Assembly (NCBI GenBank): GCA_024998625.1
Contig: JACOEL010000013.1
Span: 1 to 64,000 of the forward strand
Direction of reading: 5' to 3'
Length of the DNA stretch: 64,000 nucleotides
Origin: Nitrospira sp.
GTDB taxonomy: Bacteria; Nitrospirota; Nitrospiria; Nitrospirales; Nitrospiraceae
Shown here: positions 62,044-64,000 of the stretch, piece after piece
Position numbering within the stretch: the first letter of the stretch is position 1
Layout: every line of letters begins with the position of its first letter
Notes under the pieces: model-generated
What the model was told of the DNA's origin: nothing
Database searches by the model: none
Seen by the model: only the letters and a program-made list of their open reading frames with translations
Position numbers and translations under genes: made by a program

Positions 62044-63255
62044 TCAGCTACCTCTGCCAGCGAGTGACTCGGAGCGTAAGCCTAGAGCCGTTTTGATCTC
62101 TGAGGCGATGATTTCTGGTGGCATGGTCATTCCGCCACACACGTGCGGGCCGGCATGAACGCGCTCGCTGTTAGGGATGGTGGCTTTGATTTCTTTTGCC
62201 AGCCAGCCCGTCACGTTAAACTCTGGCACAAAAATGTGTTTCGCATTCTTGGTCGCCTCGCGAATTTCCTCTCCGGGCCAGGGACGGAGTGACTTCACCT
62301 TCACTAGTCCGCAACGCACACCTTCGTCTTCGAGCAGGCGAATAGCTTCTCGACCCTGTGAGACCGCAGTGCCTGATGCAACAATCACGACCTCAGCATC
62401 GGTGTTTTCCGTATCGATCAGGCCATTGATCCACTTGATCGTGTGCTTCCGAGAGCGTTCAACCGCCGCCCAAATTTCTTGTTGCCAGGAAGCGTGAGTG
62501 GCATAGCTGATGTAGTTGCTCTTCATAATGAACGGGTCACGCATCATTCGGACCGGCGGACACTCCATGTCCATGCAAGGCACGGGTGAGCGGTAGGGAT
62601 CGTAAGGTGGAAGGCACATATCTGCTGGAGTGAGGTTCACGACGTCCTTCGTATGGGTCACAAAGAAGCCGTCACAGCATAGCGCCAGTGGTAAATGTAC
62701 TTCCGGCTCTTCCGATACCATGAAGCCTTTGAGGATCCAATCGAAAAAGTCCTGTGCCGTTTCTGCGTGCCAAACCAGCATACCCGTATTTAGCAGGTAG
62801 GAGATCTCAATCGTATCCGGCTGAATCGACAGTGGGGAGTTGATGCCACGACACGTGACGATCATTTGAATCGGTAGACGTGCACCTGCCCACATAGGAA
62901 AGTTTTCCATCGCGCGCATAGTGCCGGGTCCTGCCGTCGTCGTGAAGACCCGTGCGCCACCAAAGGCAGCGCCGGCACATTGAGACATAACGGCAAACTC
63001 GCTCTCTCCTCGGAAATAGTCGCCGATATAGCCTTCAGCAAACAATTCGCCGATGAGGGCAGCAGCTTCGCTTTGAGGGGTGATGGGGTAGGCAATCATC
63101 ACGTCGCAGCTTGCACGCCGCAAGGCTTCTTTAATGACCTCACTGCCGGTATAAAAAGACGGGCTGCGAGGGGCCTCGTGCATCATCTTCCAGGCATCTG
63201 TATACGTCTGGCCCTTTTTATTCTGTGTCCCGATGTGGGATTTTATTTCCGCCAT
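62044..63255 (-). CDS. 2-oxoacid:ferredoxin oxidoreductase alpha subunit
   Basis: A 403-residue subunit with YPITPQSEAAALIGEL, the 2-oxoacid recognition motif, GESEFAVMSQCAGAAFGGARVFTTTAGPG (TPP-binding glutamate) and a C-terminal transketolase-like domain (VVIVASGTAVSQGREAIRLL, KVKSLRPWP). It works with beta in the reductive TCA cycle or its reverse. Operon order epsilon-alpha-beta-gamma-delta matches five-subunit enzymes known from Hydrogenobacter and Nitrospira. Confidence 0.92.
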   Translation of the reverse strand: MAEIKSHIGTQNKKGQTYTDAWKMMHEAPRSPSFYTGSEVIKEALRRASCDVMIAYPITPQSEAAALIGELFAEGYIGDYFRGESEFAVMSQCAGAAFGGARVFTTTAGPGTMRAMENFPMWAGARLPIQMIVTCRGINSPLSIQPDTIEISYLLNTGMLVWHAETAQDFFDWILKGFMVSEEPEVHLPLALCCDGFFVTHTKDVVNLTPADMCLPPYDPYRSPVPCMDMECPPVRMMRDPFIMKSNYISYATHASWQQEIWAAVERSRKHTIKWINGLIDTENTDAEVVIVASGTAVSQGREAIRLLEDEGVRCGLVKVKSLRPWPGEEIREATKNAKHIFVPEFNVTGWLAKEIKATIPNSERVHAGPHVCGGMTMPPEIIASEIKTALGLRSESLAGRGS

Positions 63256-63297
63256 GGACTCGGCCTCCTTTTAATCGTTAGAAGTGCTTGAAGCCAC

Positions 63298-63933
63298 TTA
63301 GTTTGACGCGCTGGTCTTTGCTGTGGTCAGCCGCGGTTTGACCGTGCCCTTGAGTTTACGGATCCATTCGCCTAACTTGAGAATTTTCTCAACAGAGGCA
63401 TCTCTAAAGGAGAGCATGGCATCTTCATGTCCTGCCTGGGCGCACATCGCGACGGTATAGCAGGACGTTCCGCCTCGGATAATCTTAAGCGACAGATTCG
63501 CTTGATGGCAGTGCACGCCGATGAACATGCAGCAGTCAATCTTGTTATGCCAGATGGTCAGGTTCGGGTGGTTGGGATTGATTTCCACTTCGGGATTGAT
63601 CTTCGGATACTTCGGACGATAGTCCGGCATCGGAATCAGCATCGGCTTCTGCCCGGGCTGAACGCACTCCTTCAAAATTTCGTACAGCTTTCTGACGGCA
63701 GCGGCCTTCTTGGCGGCCTTTTCGTTCCAGGCCCACAAGACTAAGGGGCCTGGGAAAATGGTCGGTACCTGTGCCATCAGGAACTGGCGTGCGGCTTCTT
63801 CGTAAGCTTTTTCTTCAGGAACGATCACGCCGTTGATATGTGCCTCGCCTGGATTGGGGAGATAGATCCCCATGGAAGCTGCTGCCGGTGGCAGGAAGTG
63901 TTCTGGGCCTGGTAACACGCGATACTGAGTCAT
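63298..63933 (-). CDS. Fifth (epsilon) subunit of the 2-oxoacid:ferredoxin oxidoreductase
   Basis: A 211-residue protein that heads the operon. It contains HINGVIVPEEKAYEEAARQFL and a CCMFIGVHCHQANLSLKIIRGGTSCYTVAMCAQAGHE region with histidines and cysteines; I do not see a standard cluster motif. In five-subunit enzymes an extra subunit (PorE/ForE) of this size is present, to which it is assigned by position. ATG 63933 is used; a TTG at 63963 lacks a better signal. Confidence 0.75.
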   Translation of the reverse strand: MTQYRVLPGPEHFLPPAAASMGIYLPNPGEAHINGVIVPEEKAYEEAARQFLMAQVPTIFPGPLVLWAWNEKAAKKAAAVRKLYEILKECVQPGQKPMLIPMPDYRPKYPKINPEVEINPNHPNLTIWHNKIDCCMFIGVHCHQANLSLKIIRGGTSCYTVAMCAQAGHEDAMLSFRDASVEKILKLGEWIRKLKGTVKPRLTTAKTSASN

Positions 63934-64000
63934 TCGAACCTGCTCTCTTTTTGGGGTTAACAACTTGGAGAAGGGACACCCTCGGTTAAAGCGTGGGGTC
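63934..64000. other. Window edge upstream of the oxidoreductase operon
   Basis: Too short to interpret. It would contain the operon's ribosome binding site (AGCAGGTT) and possibly part of its promoter. Confidence 0.4.

Noticed and set aside
1-64000. CRISPR array or rRNA genes
   Set aside because: No series of regularly spaced direct repeats and no rRNA-like sequence was seen on reading through the window.

Overview
The window reads as a chromosomal segment of a Nitrospira-like bacterium (phylum Nitrospirota). Three loci point there together: a gene set for a bacterial 20S proteasome with a UBact/Pup-type modifier (25.1-31.8 kb), a five-gene 2-oxoacid:ferredoxin oxidoreductase operon of the kind used in the reductive TCA cycle (60.0-63.9 kb), and a periplasmic chlorite dismutase closely resembling the Nitrospira enzyme (52.3-53.1 kb). 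This assignment is inference from gene content and remembered family sequences; no database search was run.

Layout. 0.4-10.1 kb: surface carbohydrate functions (sugar-nucleotide epimerase, GT2, a GH15 glucoamylase/trehalase-like enzyme, a 1098-residue membrane protein with a glycosidase-like C-terminal half, a GT87-like membrane glycosyltransferase). 10.2-13.9 kb: a dedicated sortase system (class GN-like sortase, VIT/VWA target with an LPxTG-like tail, OmpA-like partner). 14.3-25.0 kb: a methyltransferase, a CHASE2/sigma-54 activator, a TPR/Sel1 protein, HIT, HD, YjbQ and HtrA-type protease genes. 25.1-31.8 kb: mpa-dop-pup-prcB-prcA-pafA, all on the plus strand. 31.8-41.5 kb: two small envelope proteins, a PilZ-PilZ-hydrolase-methyltransferase fusion followed by a large histidine kinase, a YheT-like hydrolase and a class II aldolase, closed by an intrinsic terminator.

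From 41.53 to 59.57 kb the chromosome is interrupted by what look like two integrative elements inserted in tandem at the 3' end of a tRNA-Asn(GTT) gene. The same 11-12 bp core, which is the tRNA 3' end, occurs at 41530, 50103 and 59558. Each element ends in a large serine recombinase gene that runs into its right-hand core, and each carries a replication-initiator-like gene and a regulator. Element 1 carries an AT-rich cargo: a P-loop ATPase of the Sll1717 type, a strongly structured intergenic region, and two proteins with HEPN-type R-x4-H motifs, which makes a candidate defence system. Element 2 carries a SppA/SDH-like protease, chlorite dismutase with its own OmpR-type two-component system, and an XRE/ImmA control module.

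The most striking regulatory signal is upstream of chlorite dismutase: four TCAC (GTGA on the coding strand) boxes spaced exactly 11 bp apart, ending where the -35 element should be. Two identical boxes, also 11 bp apart, lie upstream of the adjacent response-regulator gene. This fits OmpR/PhoB-type control of cld plus autoregulation.

To the right of the tRNA, a small conserved protein and the oxidoreductase operon resume the host chromosome. If both elements were removed, the aldolase gene would lie next to tRNA-Asn.
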